64,000 nt of DNA from Pachyseris speciosa (Eukaryota; Cnidaria; Anthozoa; Scleractinia; Pachyseridae). Below are positions 20,291 to 32,288 of the stretch, piece after piece. Location of the stretch: assembly GCA_016490735.1 (NCBI GenBank), contig JAEMWC010000762.1, forward strand, positions 128,501 to 192,500, read 5' to 3'. Below the pieces are notes generated by a model. It saw nothing but the letters and a program-made list of their open reading frames with translations, ran no database searches and was not told where the DNA came from. Position numbers and translations under genes: made by a program. Position 1 is the stretch's first letter, and the number at the start of each line of letters is the position of its first letter.

Positions 20291-21220
20291 ATGACAAACT
20301 TCACTGCCCAAGGGAACCAAAAAACGTACGACTATCTTCTTTGTTCCGCAGAATTAACTGGTGGAAGAGATAACGGCTTGATAGTTCTCGCCGTTGTACA
20401 CAGTTTTCTATCCGTTACCGCATCTCTGGGGAATGCTCTGATCCTAGCTGCACTTCACAAGGAGTCTTCACTTCATCCGCCGTCAAAACTCTTGTTTCGC
20501 GGCCTGGCGACAACTGATCTTTCTGTTGGCATCGCTGTGCATCCATTTTACGTCGCTTACTGTATAGCTGTGTACAACGAGCGATGGGAAGTTTGTCATC
20601 TTACCTTTATAGTTTGTCACATCACAGCCTACATATTATGTTCTGTTTCGGTATTTACGCTGGCCCTAATAAGCGTGGACAGACTCCTAGCGCTGACGCT
20701 AGGGCTGCGATACCGACAAATTGTAACTTTAAAGCGAATCTATGTTATCTTAAGCGTTTCGTTGCTGGCGTCCTCTACCGCTTCGACGGTGTACTTATGG
20801 CACCACCAAATTACCTTATGGTATGGTTACAGCAACACATCGCTGAGTCTCTTCGCCTCGATGTTCTCTTACGGCAAAATATTTCTTACTCTTCGTCATA
20901 ACCAAGCACAAGTACAAGGCCTCCGAGAACAACAAAGCAGCCATACCGCTTCACTGAACATGGCTCGATACAGAAAAACAGTATCCAGTGCTCTCTGGGT
21001 TCAAATAGCATTAGTTTTTTCTTATATGCCGTATTCTATAGTGGAGATTGTGGTTCTTGTCAAGGGATTATCTCCCGCCGTTTTCAATGCTAGAGCATTT
21101 GCATCAACTTTGGTCTACCTCAACTCGTCATTAAACCCAATCCTTTACTGTTGGAAGATCAGAGAAGTGAGAAAAGCGGTGAAAGATTCATTCAGAGGAT
21201 TCTTGTGCTCGATAAGTTAA
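20291..21220 (+). CDS. Class A (rhodopsin-like) GPCR, paralog 3, intronless, 309 aa
   Basis: The same family and features as paralog 2: NFT glycosylation site, GN in TM1, LATTD in TM2, Cys at the top of TM3, DRL, NPILY, C-terminal Cys. The first ATG used by paralogs 1 and 2 has been lost here (CTGGTG in its place), so translation should begin at the next ATG, 20291, two residues shorter. Relative to paralog 2 the changes include C to G, F to S, V to A, I to N and D to E in the TM2/loop 1 region, I to S in the second extracellular loop, and I to M in TM6. Ligand unknown. Confidence 0.92.
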   Translation: MTNFTAQGNQKTYDYLLCSAELTGGRDNGLIVLAVVHSFLSVTASLGNALILAALHKESSLHPPSKLLFRGLATTDLSVGIAVHPFYVAYCIAVYNERWEVCHLTFIVCHITAYILCSVSVFTLALISVDRLLALTLGLRYRQIVTLKRIYVILSVSLLASSTASTVYLWHHQITLWYGYSNTSLSLFASMFSYGKIFLTLRHNQAQVQGLREQQSSHTASLNMARYRKTVSSALWVQIALVFSYMPYSIVEIVVLVKGLSPAVFNARAFASTLVYLNSSLNPILYCWKIREVRKAVKDSFRGFLCSIS

Positions 21221-22597
21221 TTCTCATATCATTTATTCGTCGTTCAGTGCTTGTATATATTAACAGGGAGCTTTTTAGCAACGAAGATGGCAAAAGAAGG
21301 CGACGAGAAAGCCACAAAGCGATGGGTTTAATTATAATCAAAAACGGTGGCTCTGCACGTGCATTTTATATTTTGGTACATTTTTTTGCCGTCCTCTGCA
21401 AAGCAACAACGTGAAATGACCACAAATTCAAAGTTTTTTTCTTGAACGTGGATACATAATGTTAAATGTCTCTTCTTTTTCTTTGCTTCAGCGCCGTTCA
21501 CAGAAGTTTAACTCCTGAATGCTTCGGTACAATTTAAAAGTTGAACAAGTTGAAATCATTGCGAAGTAGTTACAATAACGGAAATGTATATTTTGATACA
21601 GTTGCTGTCGAAGTTGCTAAATTAAAGCTCCATACAGCTTATTGGACGCTCAAACGTCAAAATAAAAATTTGTTGTTAACACAAGGCGGTGTCTTAAATT
21701 AAACGTTGTAATGACTAATTCACATTTACTATGTTCAAATAATAACTTTTATTTATTTCATATACATAATTCACATAATAACTTTTAGCTAGTACGACAT
21801 GTTTCCGATTTGTTTCCTGCTTGTCCGACATGTTTCTTTTTTGTTTTTTGTTTTTTTTCGTTATTAAATTAAATGAAAAGTGTTCTTATCTGTTTTTGAA
21901 GCTGTGGAGGGATGACTCGTGACAATTGAAACAAAGTTAGAGGAAGACAATTGACAAGAAAATGAATTTTTACCATTAAAATGCAAACACGAGAAATGAT
22001 CAAAATAAGACTTGATTAGCGACTATGCAAACTTCTATTTTGACATGGAATAATTGCAAAGGCGGTTGTAAGGAGCGATCTTGAAGGTAAGCATACAACT
22101 TATTTCTGAAAGCTAAACTTCCTCTTCGAAATCTACAATAACGCAAAGTGAAAACTATTTTCTTTTAATATCATTTTGAAGTATCATTCCTTGAATTGGT
22201 GCTGCGTATTCTCAACCTTTAGAAAGGCGGCTTCTCAGCAAAATTTTCCTTAGGCCCGGTTTAAACGTCGCATTTTACATGCACCGAATTTAAAGTTCCT
22301 AAATTTGAATTGAGCATAAGTGCAGTGGAATATGGAACTGAACCTTGACAGTTGGATTAAAACACCGGCCGTATTTTACATGTGCGGAATCTAATTCAAA
22401 ATTAAAAAAAAAAAAAATTACATTTCGCCTATAAATCCACATTTTTATGCTACATGACATGTCACTCGCGCTTAGAAATAAAATTCGGCAGTTAAATGCG
22501 ACGTTTAAATCAAACGTGGAACCTTTTTAATTCGAGTCGACCCATTCGGCGCATGGAAAATAAATGCGAAGTTTAAACAATGCTTTGGTTTGTTTTA

Positions 22598-24042
22598 GTG
22601 TAAGACAGTTGTTCTCAAGCTTGATTTATCTTAGGCAAAAAGTCTCTTTTACCACGTCAAACCGAAAAGTAGAGTACGTCACACCCGATGATCCACCCAG
22701 AATGATCATGCACCGCTAAAGTTCATCCGCATAATTTCGTACAATCAGCTATCCAACAACTCGGCTTAAAGACGCCATCTTGGTGGGTAGGCTAACGAAC
22801 AGAAATCACAGTGTTTGTATGTGAAACCGTGACCGAAACAATGGGTGAAGCACCTGTTCCTCAGCAAAAAAATATTGCTACTTATTGGTACTGGGCAAGG
22901 GGCTCCACTGACAAAATTTGTACGATTTAGCTGTTCCAGAAAACGTCCTCTGTCTTTATGAATTTTTCCATACATTCGTCTGTAATTTTTTCCCGAAAAT
23001 TTTCAGTCCGTGGCAAATAATTACAGACAAAATGTATGGAAAAGTTTTCCCTAAAAGCTGGCAAGTACAATTCTCTGCCCCGTAACTTCAGATCGCAGTT
23101 CATAAATCTTACGCAAATTATTTGACACCAGATCCCCATACAAACACTGTAAATTCCTTACGCTTTGCGCACCCGCCATTTTAAAAGGGTTACATTTGAT
23201 TTTGTTGTTTACACATATTCAACATATGTAAACGGTGTTTTTATTTTCAATCAATCAGCTACAGATCTCAGAGTAAACAGATAAATCTTTTGGGACACAA
23301 GGTAAAGAAAAAAGACCAGAATATAGAGACTCTAGTTCAGGATATTCTGAATAATCGACCCATAAACCGCCAGAATCGTGCTCTCTTACTTAACACCTGA
23401 GGAGTAGAAAACGAAGAAGCAAGTTTTAAAAATTCGTTCTCACAGGCGTTGTAGATTTAACAAATGGTAAACGGATCCGCGAGCACTATTGAGTTTGGGA
23501 TGCACGCCGGGGGTTGCTAAGCACGAGAGAAGCGTAAGAGTCGCTCGAGGCGTAGCCGTACATAAAGTTGCAGTGAAAACTTCCGAGGTACAGTAGTGTT
23601 TTGCTTGTTTGTTTTTATTTTTAAGAGCTATTCTTAATCACTCTACAAGTTTATACTTTCCGGCAAAACGCACAGTGATCACTCATTGCTCGAGTTAAAA
23701 AAAAAAAACAAGAAAATGCTGTTTACCTTGAAAGAAAATGCTTGCGAAGGAAGCGCAAAGAAAAAAAATAAATTTCTGCAATTAGAAATGCGCGGGCTCT
23801 TTATCAGCAGCACGTGCGTTGTGGTTGTCACGGTAAATTTAAAAAAAACATTGAAATTTTTGTTCTAAAAAGGAATGCAACAAACATTTTTCTTCCACGT
23901 TTGGCGTTTCCCGCAGTTTTTAGTGTTCCCTATAACCAAGAAAATTTTTGAAAACGAAACTTTTTTTAGCGTCATCATAATATTGTAGTCAGCGTTTTTG
24001 AAAAGTTTCAGTTCTCCGTTCGCACCAAAGAAGGTTGAATTA
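22598..24042. other. Intergenic, no gene seen
   Basis: Only short frames without recognisable domains. GCTCGAGGCGTAGCCG at 23548 is a fragment of the palindrome family at 6977. Frames rich in Lys near 23686 come from A-runs. Confidence 0.4.
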
Positions 24043-24372
24043 TGCACATGTTATCGGCTTCCCCGTGGGGTCGACCCCCGGGCTAACCAGGGGGATTGTA
24101 AAATCAATCAAGTAAACTTGAGGAATTTCCCCGGGGGGTCGGGGAATCTCTCAAGACAAAGCCCCCTGGGTGAGGTGTTTCTCAGCTGAAAATTCCTGTG
24201 AAATCCTTTTCAAACTTGTGAATTCCCCCGCTCCTAATCTTTGATCGTAAAACAATATCAAGATTTTCCCCTACCCTCGGGCAAAGAATCACATCCATCT
24301 CCTTTTATTCCCCGACATATCTCCCTGGTAGGCCCGGGGGTCGACCCCACGGGGAAGCCGATGACATGTGCA
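24043..24372. mobile_element. PIF/Harbinger-like MITE, TTA target duplication
   Basis: Terminal inverted repeats of about 41 bp start TGCACATGT and contain CGGCTTCCCCGTGGGGTCGA, one mismatch between arms. TTA flanks both sides (24040-24042 and 24373-24375). The 330-bp element has no coding capacity. Confidence 0.9.
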
Positions 24373-24375
24373 TTA

Positions 24376-25338
24376 CTCCAGGAACAGTAAAGAAAATTGC
24401 GTGCACTTTAGTTTTCTGCACGCGCGAAGCTTCGGCGACCCAACAAGTAATTAATTAATATTTCTTGTCAGACGCAAGAATCATGGCATTTGGTAAAACA
24501 CGTCTTTATTCCCAATAAAATTTGTTAGTGGTTCGTCTTTCAGTTTTAAGTGGAGACATTAAAAAATAATTTACTGTTCCATTAAGTCAAGATCGCATTC
24601 TTGAGTAGGACTATTCCGGTATAAATCTACTAGCGTTCTATCACAAATGGCATTCTCTGATTGGCTAGGCTACTCCCCATCTATGCTGTGATAGATAGTG
24701 AGTAGCGGTTGTCAACAAAATGGCGGCCGCTTCTTCGCGTTTTCGAAGTGTCTACGTAGAAGATTTAGACAATTTACGTGTTTAGTTTTGAACGACTAGT
24801 AGATTTATACTAAAACAATTAAATTACTCGCTCTCGATTTCTATGCGTGATAGTTGATTCGGGCTGCACCCTGATCAGCTATCAAGCGATAGAACTGATC
24901 TCGAGCTCATAATCTAATTAATTGTTAAATAGGAATACGCATAAGTATTCTGTTTTCGGGAGGAATGGAATAGCATTCCGTAAGGCGCGGTAACTACAAG
25001 AGACGCCTGGATTTTCAAGCTGCCAATTTCGCAGTAAAAATTGTACAGGTGTTACAATCTTTTCTTTTGCTTCACACTTTAAACCGCACTGATTTGGCGG
25101 CATTTCTTGGCTCAGAAGAACTGCATTTTTAGAGAGGTCTTAGGAATATTGTTTCTCTTAGCTTCATGTCGTCTAGTTTTGCCTTCTCGATCCTCTTAAT
25201 TTACAGACGACTTTTTTTAAATTTGCCGCAACACTGATCTGCGAAGCTATTTACTTATCTGCTAATATGACTATACTCAGGTAAGCTGTTAACTTACTTG
25301 ATTATTGTCTTCGTGTGATGACTCGCAATCTTACTTTT
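24376..25338. other. Intergenic, no gene seen
   Basis: Mixed AT-rich sequence. TGATAGATAGTGAGTAGCGG and AAATGGCGGCCGC near 24690-24730 are not part of any open frame of note. Confidence 0.35.
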
Positions 25339-25564
25339 ACAGCGAAATTCGTTGTATCGCGCTGCGTGTTTTGCAAACTTCGCAAGGGTTTTCAGGCTTT
25401 TCTGTTTCGTCAATCATCTCATTGGGGGTGGGGTTGTGCAAATAGCCCAATCAGAAGATGCTGCGTTGTCATTTGCATAACCCCGCCCCCACTCAGATGA
25501 GCGGAACAGAAAAACCCTAGTTTTTTGTCGAAAACGCGTAGCGCGATACAACGAATTTGGCTGT
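25339..25564. repeat. Long inverted-repeat element (MITE-like)
   Basis: The arms start ACAGCGAAATTCGTTGTATC and end with the near complement. Inner GGGGGTGGGGTT and AACCCCGCCCCC segments also pair, so the element folds almost end to end. Confidence 0.82.
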
Positions 25565-25580
25565 AATATCCTAATATCAA

Positions 25581-25657
25581 AACCAACTTATGATTTGATT
25601 TGAGATTTGTAATTAGTAGGCTCAGAGCCACCTCGTGGAAGTATTACTAACAAATCC
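25581..25657 (+). mobile_element. SINE 3' part (family also at 34641)
   Basis: TTGATTTGAGATTTGTAATT and GAGCCACCTCGTG...ACTAACAAATC match the 3' body of the tRNA-derived SINE at 34641. Its ATT tail lies at 26000-26075, separated from the body by the MITE at 25658-25992. Confidence 0.7.
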
Positions 25658-25992
25658 CAGGAGCCCATTACCAGGAGCGTACAACTCCCATACTAAGCCT
25701 ATGTCACGGCATTTTTACAGACCGACCTATTTTTAGACTATCTTTTCCCGCGAAAAAGGACAACAAGGACGGCGACGGCAACGAGAGCGCCACAAAACAA
25801 TAGTTTTAATGAGCGAAAACAAAGGTTCTGTACGTGTAGATCCTTGTGGCACGTGCATGAACTTGTGATTGGTCATTAGACTCCTGTGGGAGTCTGATTT
25901 TGGCGGGAAATTCAATCTAAAAATAAATTGGTCTGTGAAAACGCCGTGACAGGACTATAAGGCAGTTGTACGCTCCTGGTGATGGGCTCCTG
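25658..25992. mobile_element. hAT-like MITE inside the SINE, 7-bp target duplication
   Basis: Terminal inverted repeats CAGGAGCCCATYACCAGGAG, extending to about 80 bp with mismatches. Flanked by CAAATCC at 25651-25657 and 25993-25999. The CAG-type ends and 7-8 bp duplication suggest hAT. 335 bp, non-coding. Confidence 0.85.
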
Positions 25993-25999
25993 CAAATCC

Positions 26000-26075
<76 letters not shown>
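26000..26075. repeat. (ATT)n, SINE tail
   Basis: About 25 ATT units continuing the interrupted SINE. Confidence 0.95.
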
Positions 26076-26076
<1 letters not shown>

Positions 26077-26510
26077 AGTGCTCTTTATTCGGCTGAATTC
26101 TATTAATATTAATGGTTGTTCAGTAGTTAAAACGTGTGACGTCGAGATAATTTAAAGTTTTTATTGTGAAATTATTGGATTTGACGGAGAACTGGAGAGG
26201 GCAACTATAGAGTATTCAAAACACACCAAAAATGAACTCTTTGAGGCTATTTGCGACTGGGATATGAATGCGCAATGTTGATGTTTGCGAGGTAACTCGG
26301 GCCGCGGTTAAAAGACGTCTTACAATGGCACATCAGGCCACGGAGAACTCGGCCCCAGCTTCCTCACTTTCTTGTATCGACCAGCGGAATCACAAGAAAG
26401 AAAAACACAGCTCGAGTTTCTTCGGTTCCTCATTCCCATCAACCCTTGCTTTCATATTTCAAGCAATGTGAGAATACTGGGAACGAGTCAACCAGTAACA
26501 CTCTTAAAAG

Positions 26511-27090
26511 GTTTTCCTTTCGGATGTCAAGGACTTCTTTTCATAGGGCTCGGACAGGAGAGTGACTATAGTTCCCTGAGTTGATATGACCCCTTTTTGT
26601 GGTGTCTATTATTCTCGAGACCCTTTTAAGGCCCGTTGCTCTTGTCTGCCAGAGGCCTACACTCTAGATGAGAAATTTCCATTACTAGGCGCAATTTCTA
26701 GGTCGTTTTTCCGCTGTTAAGCCAACACCGGACAACTGTATTTCTTTTACAGGCAGGCCGACACAAAATGCACCCCCCCCCCTCCCTTCAAATAAAAAAA
26801 AAGAAAAACCCTGAGAAATAGCATACGACTACGAATTGTTTTCCTTTCGGATGTCAAGGGCTTTCTTTTCATAAACCCGTTTTTAGGCCCGTTGCTCTTG
26901 TCTGCCAGAGGCCTACACTCTAGATGAGAAATTTCCATTACTACGCGCAATCTGTAGGTCATTTTTCCGCTGGTTTTTTTTTTTTTCTATTTCTTTTTCA
27001 GGCAGGCCGACAAAAAATGCCCCCCCCCCACCCCCCCTCAAAGAAAAAAAAAGGAAAACCCTGGAAAATAGCACACGACTATGAATTGTT
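26511..27090. repeat. Two-copy tandem duplication (about 330 and 250 bp)
   Basis: TTTTCCTTTCGGATGTCAAG, GCCCGTTGCTCTTGTCTGCC, a C-run and CACGACTA(C/T)GAATTGTT each occur twice in order, starting at 26511 and 26838. The second copy has an internal deletion. Confidence 0.85.
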
Positions 27091-28100
27091 CCCAGTGGAG
27101 TACCTCCTGCCTGTAGTCAACCCCCCTCCCCTCGGTAAAGGCGTGATTTCTGCGCCGGTTTGGTCATAATTATTGTTTTGATTGTTATCTTGGTATGGGC
27201 TTATCTTGTGTGTTGATCATGAGAATGGTTTGAAACGTTTTTCTCGTTTAAGGGTAAAGGGAAGAACCAAGTACGCCGTAATGTCCGTAATGAAGTGTGA
27301 TATGCAAACGCCTGATCTACAGGCACCTGAAAAAAACTGAGTATGCAGTTATTAAAAAGTAATGAGCCAATGTGTTATTTGCATAGTTTGTTTATCTACA
27401 GTTTATTTGTTAAGTTGTTATTTGGCAACTCAACCCAAAATAGATAGATATATAGGCATAGATAGGCATATATAGGCAAAATAGATATATAGGCATATGT
27501 ATTGTAGTGTTTTAATATTCAAAGCATTTCAGTTTGTCATGCGCGAGTGAGCATCTTCTATGTAACTCGCGCAATATAAGATATTAAATTATTATTATTA
27601 TTATTATTATTAAAATTGCAGTGCAAAATAAATAACCTTTTACAGTTGCGAAGTATACTGTAGTAAAGAGACCTTTCAGAAAATATTGCTCTTTCACATA
27701 GTACAATTCATTCGAAACAAAATGAATTTAAATTGTAAATAAAAACACAGTGACTGGCTTTAAGAAAGAACAACTTACTTGTATGAATGTGATATGCTTA
27801 TCAGAAAGATTGGCGTAGCACTAGTCATTGTTCGTACCCTTTTCAGAATGAAATTTCCAGTACTGTCTCAAGCCTGAGAAACTTTTTTTACCACGACTCA
27901 TAATGCACAATTATCTTCCCATCCAGCTGGTCGTCAGTGTCTTTCAAGAAAACGCTATCACTTGAGTTAACAGATTTCCAGAATTTTTCAGGTTCTCCTA
28001 TCATTTTCAAGGACTTTCCAGTCCTGAAAAATGCTAGAAAAAAATTTGAATTGAAGGGTTCGGAATAACACTATGCTAAGTGACTTTTTGGTAATTTTTA
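27091..28100. other. Intergenic, simple repeats only
   Basis: ATAGATAGATATATAGGCATA-type repeats at 27440-27500 and a possible LINE tail (GCGCAATATAAG then ATT repeats) at 27568-27612. No gene was seen. Confidence 0.4.
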
Positions 28101-28225
28101 TAAAATGATACCGGTTCAGTGCAGTGCAGTGCAGAGGTCGTGGGGTCGAATCCCGTACAAGCCTGAATTTTTTTTTTCAGGCTTTATTTTCACTACTGCT
28201 TAAGTAGTGTTCATAACTGCGATGA
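28100..28225 (+). mobile_element. tRNA-derived SINE, partial
   Basis: A B-box-like GGGTCGAATCCC at 28142-28153 is followed by GCCTGAATTTTTTTTTTCAGGC (a small hairpin) and CACTACTGCTTAAGTAGTG. This layout is known to me from coral genomes as a tRNA-derived SINE. No complete A box is seen upstream. Confidence 0.6.
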
Positions 28226-30235
28226 TCACACATATTTACTCGGGCTGCGAAGAGCGCCTGAGGTTTAAAATGCCGTCCGTTCTTCCTTTTATTCTTCTTT
28301 GTCGTCGTCGTCGAGTTTCATTCACAAAGCTCACTTCCGGCGTTTCTGCGCAAGCGCTAAGGCTAAAAATAACAAATCACAACACCATATGCCTGTTGTC
28401 ACGTTACGGAAAACGTCGATTCACCTTTTGTCTTTGAAGTCTGAACAACTATGTTGAGAGAAGTGTCTATACGAATGTTTGCAAGTTCAACTGCGAGAAG
28501 AAAGCTTTGAACATGACTAAACTTAACTCCAGATGGACTGCCATGTTTCCCCATGTCCGTTTCATTGAGATGTACATTTTGTTGAATAACTCAAGTACAG
28601 GATATCACACAACCCTGAGACTTTGACAGGTAGTTTACAGCTGTATTTACTATTTTTCCACAATATCTCAATTTCTGGATATTAGTTTTTGAAAAAGCGA
28701 TTAGTTTTTACTTGCGTGACTTGAAACTAACCGCAGAAACGTTCGGCTTTCTTGTTTCATTGACGTATTTGTAAACAGTTTCACTCTGCTGATTATTTTT
28801 CTCCTCACGTTTCACCGAGACCCATTAACGTTTATGCGAAAAAAATCCTACACCGTTTGATAAGCGTTTCCTTTCTCAAACAATTGTTCCTGCCTCTGAC
28901 TCAGCTAACCCGGGTTCGATATCCATTAGTGGCATACATCGCGGGCTTTTTTTTTTTCGTTTCTCTTTTTCCTCTTCTTTTAGAAATATTTTTTACAAGT
29001 GTTAAAATTATTGTTCCCAATGGTTGAGCTGTAAAGCAATTTTGTAATTTTAGAGGGATATATGTTGATAGGGTTTTAAAGAAATAGACTCCAACAGGAG
29101 CTAATTACGGTAATGGACTCCTGACTCCAACACAAGCTAAGCGCTATGCGTCCGATGTAAGACAGACAGACCTCTCTCTATTCTGTTGTTTAGCGCTAAA
29201 TTAGGGATACAATACTGTTTTTTGTAAGTCCGAGTTCAGGCTAATTCTAGCCTCTTGTCATTCATGAATCCGCAGTTCAAATACATGTATATGATTTTCA
29301 TATATTCAGTCATTCAGTAAAGATTTGTTTGACAATTTCTTGCCAGGCTTATCTTTACCTTAAGTATAACATTACAACAAGAATATTACACCAGCAGAAT
29401 GAAAACCTTGGGTTTATTAAATCTTTTAGTTCTGGATTAGCGTTAATCAGCTTTGGAACAACCGGGCCCTGGTGAAAGCTTGCCTCCGAGAGACAAAACT
29501 GAACTATGCAAAATATACGGCTCTGAGAGGGTATTCCTAAATTAAATACACATGATTTTTTTTCATGCTCAAAAACTGGTGATTTCTTGCATACTGACTT
29601 GTTTTCATTTCTTGAACATTGCCCCGCATATTTTTTTTTTACTGTTTTGCACTTAGTTTAATGGAAAACACGGGACAAAAAACAAGTTCACCCAAAAACG
29701 TCACTTAAGTAGCAGTGTTGTCCACAACACGTCATATTTACAGCACGTCCTGTACAGAGATAAAATTAATGGCCTCATATTAATGGCAATTTTTCTTTCT
29801 TTTTTTTTCTTGGATTGTAATTAATGCTTGAATAATAATGACTTCAGATTTGTGATTTGCGAAATAAATAACTCTAAAGTGTATACGACACTCTTTTTTT
29901 CTACTTTTTTCTGTACATTGATGTGTATAGTAAACAACAAAATGCTGTATCAAAAATGAAGAAAAAAAGGTTTTTTATACCACTTTTTGCGGCGGAAATA
30001 TATTCAATTTCCTTACAAAATTGTCCCAGGGAGTGCGGCGAGAATTGTAAAAACTTCTCCTCGGGACGTCACAAAGTTTGATAAAAAAAAATTGTGTCAT
30101 ATACATTTTAATTAATAAATGAATCCCTCTTCCTTTTTCTCTATCTGGTGGGCTTTCTTGTTCATCTAAAAAAAATGTCATTAAAATCATGTCAAAAACA
30201 AAAGATGAGAATGGTCGTCTGGTCGTCTGGGTCAG
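28226..30235. other. Intergenic, no gene seen
   Basis: An isolated B-box-like GGGTTCGATATCC near 28911 and long T-runs. No coding signal. Confidence 0.4.
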
Positions 30236-30690
30236 ATGCAGAGTAAACAAATGCATTCTATATTGCAATTATTGCATTATAGGGACTCTGTTTTAACTTA
30301 CAAATGTTTCAATGGCCTCGCACCTAAGTATTTGGTACATGTAGATAAACTTACTAAACGCTCCAGCATCCATGCCCGCCACACCCGCAAGCGCGAATTA
30401 TTACATATACCATTGTATAGAGCTGCTACTGGTCAACGCACATTTGCATATAGAGGAACTAGTATTTGAAACAATTTAGATAATGACATAAAGGAATGCT
30501 TTCCTTGCAGTCTTTTAAGCAAGCTTTCAGAGCAAGTCTTTTCATAAGTTTTTACAAATTTTTACATTCTTATATTTATTATTTACAACTTAACTAGTTT
30601 AGTATTAAATGTATTCATGTCATTGTAAATAGTGTCTGAAAAACCTTTTGAGGATGATTCTATTAAAGTTCTTATTCTTATATTAAAACC
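30236..30690 (+). mobile_element. LINE 3' end (CR1/L2-like), truncated
   Basis: A frame open to a stop at 30469 has the LTYKCFNGLAPKYL and TGQRTFAYRGTS signatures of the C-terminal region of CR1/L2-type LINE proteins. It is followed by a non-coding tail ending in TTCTTATTCTTA. Everything 5' of this is missing. Confidence 0.82.
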
Positions 30691-30915
30691 TGAGTTTAGC
30701 TTTTGTAAGTGTCTGAAAACTTACTCCGAGATTTTTCTCTACCCTCTTGACCTCCACCTCAACACTTTAAGGCCAATTAAATACAACTGCAGGAGAACGA
30801 GTACTTAGTGTAACCAGAGAAAGTTGGGTTTCCTTCACGTTCCTCAATTTTGCCAAAAAAGTTCTAATCTCTGTAGAAAATGGTTTTGTTAACCAGGTAC
30901 CCACTCTAAGTCATC

Positions 30916-31200
30916 TCTAACTATCATTTCTTCAAAAAATTTAGTCCTACATCAACACAGAAAAACAATGACCCAAAACCATAGGTTTGGCTGACCCTGG
31001 CCCTTTGGAAAAATTGGGAATAATTCAAAAACCACATTACGTATCTTCTTCTTGGCCTTGTACCCAACCTTGTATTCCCAACTATCATTTCTTGACCAAT
31101 TTTAGCAATACACAAACACAGAACAAAACTTCAAATTTAGACCCAAAACCATACGTTTGGATGACCCCAGCCCTTTGGAAAAATTGCAAAAAATTCGCAA
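30916..31200. repeat. Two-copy tandem duplication
   Basis: CTAACTATCATTTCTT, ACACAGAAAAACAA/ACACAGAACAAAAC, ACCCAAAACCATA and CCCTTTGGAAAAATTG recur in order about 155-165 bp apart. Confidence 0.8.
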
Positions 31201-31502
31201 ATCTCATTTCCGGGCTTCCTTTGGGTTGGAAATGACTCGTGGAGAACCTTTAGGATCATAGGATCAGGTGGAAGGAAGTGCAGGTGGGTAGTGGAACAAG
31301 ATTTTCATTCAAGTTTTCGGCTCAACGTCACTTGTTTTTTTCACATTTTCTCCGGCCTGTTTGACGGAATCATGCTCATTTGGGTATGGTTTGAACAGTG
31401 TTGAAACTCATCTCTTCACCCTACACATGCTACATGTCAAAGTTGTCCATAAGCATTAAAACTGATGACGTCACAAGCGATACAAAGGACGTGGTTCTGC
31501 GC

Positions 31503-31538
31503 GGCCGGTTTTGGCCGGCACGGGTGCCAATGGGTTAA
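31503..31538. repeat. Right end of the GGGTTAA-terminated repeat
   Basis: Identical to 59088-59123 over GGCCGGTTTTGGCCGGCACG and GGTGCCAATGGGTTAA. Only this terminus is present here. Confidence 0.65.
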
Positions 31539-31828
31539 TTTAAGAAAAAATAATTGATCAGTAAAAGAATCAAACCATACCTTTTGCTGTTTCTTTAAGT
31601 ACCGTATTCTACACCAAGCTGCTCTACACGATGATATCAGCTGAATATAATATTAGAAATCAACATTTAGAATGAATTCACCAAAAAGTCTGCAACAATG
31701 TCAAGTCTTCCATGTGTAGGAGAAAGAAGAATTGATGATGATGACGATGACAAGGATAAAAATAGGTATATGCAAGTGTCTACGTGTATCTACTGCCTTA
31801 GGATGTAGAAACACTTGAGTCACCAGAC

Positions 31829-32070
31829 AATAGTCCATTTTACAGTTACATGCTCAGTGACCTGGCCTCTGAGTGGAAGCGAGGCTGACAGTGACCTTGT
31901 TTTGATACAACCCTCTCTGTCTTTCTCATGCAAATGTGGACTGGTTAGCATAAGAACAACATGATTTACATGAGAAAAGCAGTGAGGTCTGTATCAAAAC
32001 AAGGTCACCACCAGCCTCGTTTCCATTCATTGGCCAGGCCACTGAGCATGCAACTGTAAAATGGACTATT
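31829..32070. mobile_element. MITE with about 80-bp inverted arms
   Basis: The arms start AATAGTCCATTTTACAGTT and pair inward through TGCTCAGTG...GCCTGGCC, GCGAGGCTG and GACCTTGTTTTGATAC. The central loop is about 80 bp. Confidence 0.85.
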
Positions 32071-32129
32071 ACCATTATGTTGGTATGTTTTCATATATTC
32101 ATTCTCACAGTATAATAGATTATTGGGTA

Positions 32130-32223
32130 TAAATGTGTACATTGGATTATTTGACCCCGACATCTTACAGGGGTCAAATTTCAAACTATGCACAGTGAGG
32201 TGTGCAAAATGCAAAACAGTGAA

Positions 32224-32288
<65 letters not shown>

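Larger units (their letters stand above)
19105..22597 (+). repeat. Tandem duplication unit B (contains GPCR gene 3)
   Basis: A direct duplicate of unit A in the same orientation, covering flank, gene and downstream sequence. It ends where GCTTTGGTTTGTTTT gives way to unrelated sequence. Confidence 0.85.

Noticed and set aside
28905..28960. tRNA-like B box GGGTTCGATATCC
   Set aside because: No acceptor stem, A box or anticodon arm can be folded. At most it is a SINE fragment.
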